Shown here one piece after another: positions 5,915 to 7,088 of a stretch of 7,088 nucleotides of DNA (positions within the stretch are counted from its first letter, which is position 1; every line of letters begins with the position of its first letter). Below the pieces are notes generated by a model. It worked only from the letters and a program-made list of their open reading frames with translations, did not search any database and was not told where the DNA came from. Made by a program: the position numbers and the translations under genes. The stretch comes from Verrucomicrobiales bacterium (GTDB taxonomy: Bacteria; Verrucomicrobiota; Verrucomicrobiia; Verrucomicrobiales; DEV007), in the NCBI GenBank assembly GCA_013911195.1, contig JACETS010000132.1, forward strand, positions 1 to 7,088, written 5' to 3'.

Positions 5915-5960
5915 ATAATAACTATATGACAGGAAACGAACTAAATCTAAAAGAATAAAC

Positions 5961-7088
5961 TTATGAAAGATTCTTAATTGGTTCAGAATCTGTGATTAAA
6001 GATTTCACTTTTCTTGGAATATTTTCCATGAGCCGAACTTCGCCAACGTCCAAAAGTGTATTCATAACAGTTCCAAGAAGATTCTGCATAGTCACCGGAT
6101 CACTATTAGGTTCACCCCCATCTCGCGTCGATTCACCAATAACTTGACCATGACTGAATCCTCCTCCAGACAACATCAATGGGGCTAGTTTTCCCCAATG
6201 GTCACGTCCACCCCTCTCATTGAGCTTGGGTGTTCTTCCCATTTCACCACAACAAACCAATAACACTTTGTCTTGAAGGCCTCTCAAATGAATATCTTCA
6301 ATAAAGGCTGAAACAGCATGATCAAATGGCTGGCCAACATACTTCATACCCTCAGTGACCGTGGCATTATTTTGGTCAGCATGAAAGTCCCAAACAAAAT
6401 TTGTGGTCACTGTCACAAAGCCGCACCCCCTCTCAACAAGCCTCCTTGCCATGAGCATTAATTTACCAAGAGAATTAACATGATCCCTATAATTTTTGTG
6501 GTTATTCCATACTCGTCTAATTGAGGAGTAAGGAACGAGTGGTGCCGTGTCGTATCTTTCGATCGTTTTAGGGTCCTCAGCAGATAGATCAAAAGCATCA
6601 GCAGCACCCCCCAAAATAGTATCAAAGGCTTGCTCTTGAAAACCAGTCATACCATCCAACACGTTACTCTTATCAACTCTCCTTCTTAAATTATCTACAC
6701 TTGATAATAGATTCTTTCTGTCATTCAGCCTTTGCTGAGGCACGTTCAAAACCATATCCTTTGACAAGTTTCCATCACCACCTGGAACAAAGGGCGCATA
6801 GGACTGACCTAATGATCCTGTAGAAACAAATTTTCCGAAATTTTTATTTCTTTCCTGAGATTCCGGAACGACAGCCCTAGGAAATAAAGCGACATTGGTT
6901 GGCATTCCTGTGTCATTACGATTAGGTCCAGCTATCTTAGAATATAAAGAACCAATGTTAGCTCCATGAGTGGTGTTACCCACGATTGGCTTAATGTCAT
7001 GATTGCCATTTCCAGTCGTAAACGAGCGTACAACTGATATTTTATCCGCAAGACCAGCTAAACGCTGAAGGGTTGAACCATAAGTTAT
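5961..7088 (-). CDS. DUF1501 family protein, C-terminal part
   Basis: The frame is open to the right edge, so the 5' end of the gene is missing. The GTG at 6983 is internal: 35 further codons upstream read LQRLAGLADKISVVRSF and then TTGNGNHD, a conserved DUF1501 segment. Taking the first visible codon as 1 (375 residues visible), other family signatures are RSF-TTGNGNHD (21-31), WDFH (233-236), GEMGRTPK (281-288), GGRDHW (293-298) and GGGFSHGQVIGESTRDGGEP (308-327). These belong to the alkaline phosphatase/sulfatase-like fold. DUF1501 proteins usually have a Tat signal and sit beside DUF1549/DUF1553 (Planctomycete cytochrome/PSD1) genes; that neighbour would be expected upstream, outside the window. 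The biochemical activity of the family is not established. The EF-hand gene follows 46 bases later and is probably cotranscribed. From family lengths of roughly 430-480, some 60-110 residues are missing. Confidence 0.92.
   Translation of the reverse strand: MTYGSTLQRLAGLADKISVVRSFTTGNGNHDIKPIVGNTTHGANIGSLYSKIAGPNRNDTGMPTNVALFPRAVVPESQERNKNFGKFVSTGSLGQSYAPFVPGGDGNLSKDMVLNVPQQRLNDRKNLLSSVDNLRRRVDKSNVLDGMTGFQEQAFDTILGGAADAFDLSAEDPKTIERYDTAPLVPYSSIRRVWNNHKNYRDHVNSLGKLMLMARRLVERGCGFVTVTTNFVWDFHADQNNATVTEGMKYVGQPFDHAVSAFIEDIHLRGLQDKVLLVCCGEMGRTPKLNERGGRDHWGKLAPLMLSGGGFSHGQVIGESTRDGGEPNSDPVTMQNLLGTVMNTLLDVGEVRLMENIPRKVKSLITDSEPIKNLS

Noticed and set aside
1..7088. CRISPR array, insertion sequence, tRNA, toxin-antitoxin pair or phage-defence module
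   Set aside because: No regularly spaced direct DNA repeats, transposase frame with terminal inverted repeats, cloverleaf or defence-type domain was seen; the direct repeats present are protein-domain duplications inside one gene.

Overview
The window looks like chromosomal DNA from a fairly AT-rich, probably marine or sediment bacterium of the Planctomycetota-Verrucomicrobiota-Chlamydiota group, with Verrucomicrobiota more likely. The reasons are the gene families: a DUF1501 protein, a secreted small EF-hand protein, a secreted formylglycine sulfatase of the style common in these phyla, a large secreted protein with TSP3-type Asp-rich repeats and carbohydrate-binding-like domains, and a bitopic membrane protein whose C-terminal half resembles, from memory, a family I associate with Verrucomicrobiota. 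No database search was possible, so the taxonomic call is an inference. There is no rRNA, tRNA, CRISPR array or insertion sequence, and no gene-free stretch longer than about 150 bases.

Layout, left to right. (1) 2-1843 (+): 3' part of a large secreted protein in which two homologous malectin-like domains flank an Asp-rich calcium-binding linker; its start lies before the window. (2) 1848-2849 (-): single-pass membrane protein, converging on gene 1 with 4 bases between stop codons. (3) 2999-4432 (+): periplasmic sulfatase with all key active-site residues. (4) 4504-4866 (+): small secreted protein with two Cys-rich CCGKC modules, behind the best sigma70-like promoter in the window. (5) 4923-5429 (-): cytoplasmic protein of unknown function that shares a bidirectional terminator with gene 4. 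(6) 5549-5914 (-): secreted two-EF-hand protein with a Lys-rich tail, followed by a perfect-stem terminator. (7) 5961-7088 (-): C-terminal part of a DUF1501 protein; its start lies beyond the right edge.

Functional reading. Genes 1, 3, 4, 6 and 7 all appear to act outside the cytoplasm (gene 7 by family knowledge, since its N-terminus is missing). The sulfatase and the putative carbohydrate-binding protein fit a lifestyle based on sulfated polysaccharides. DUF1501 and the EF-hand gene probably form the end of one minus-strand transcript. Nothing in the window links all the genes into one pathway.

The items most worth a second look are the duplicated CCGKC secreted protein with its near-leaderless promoter and overlapping dyad, the absence of Shine-Dalgarno sequences at every visible start, and the mirror-like domain architecture of gene 1. 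I see no clear evidence of a wholly new multi-gene system.
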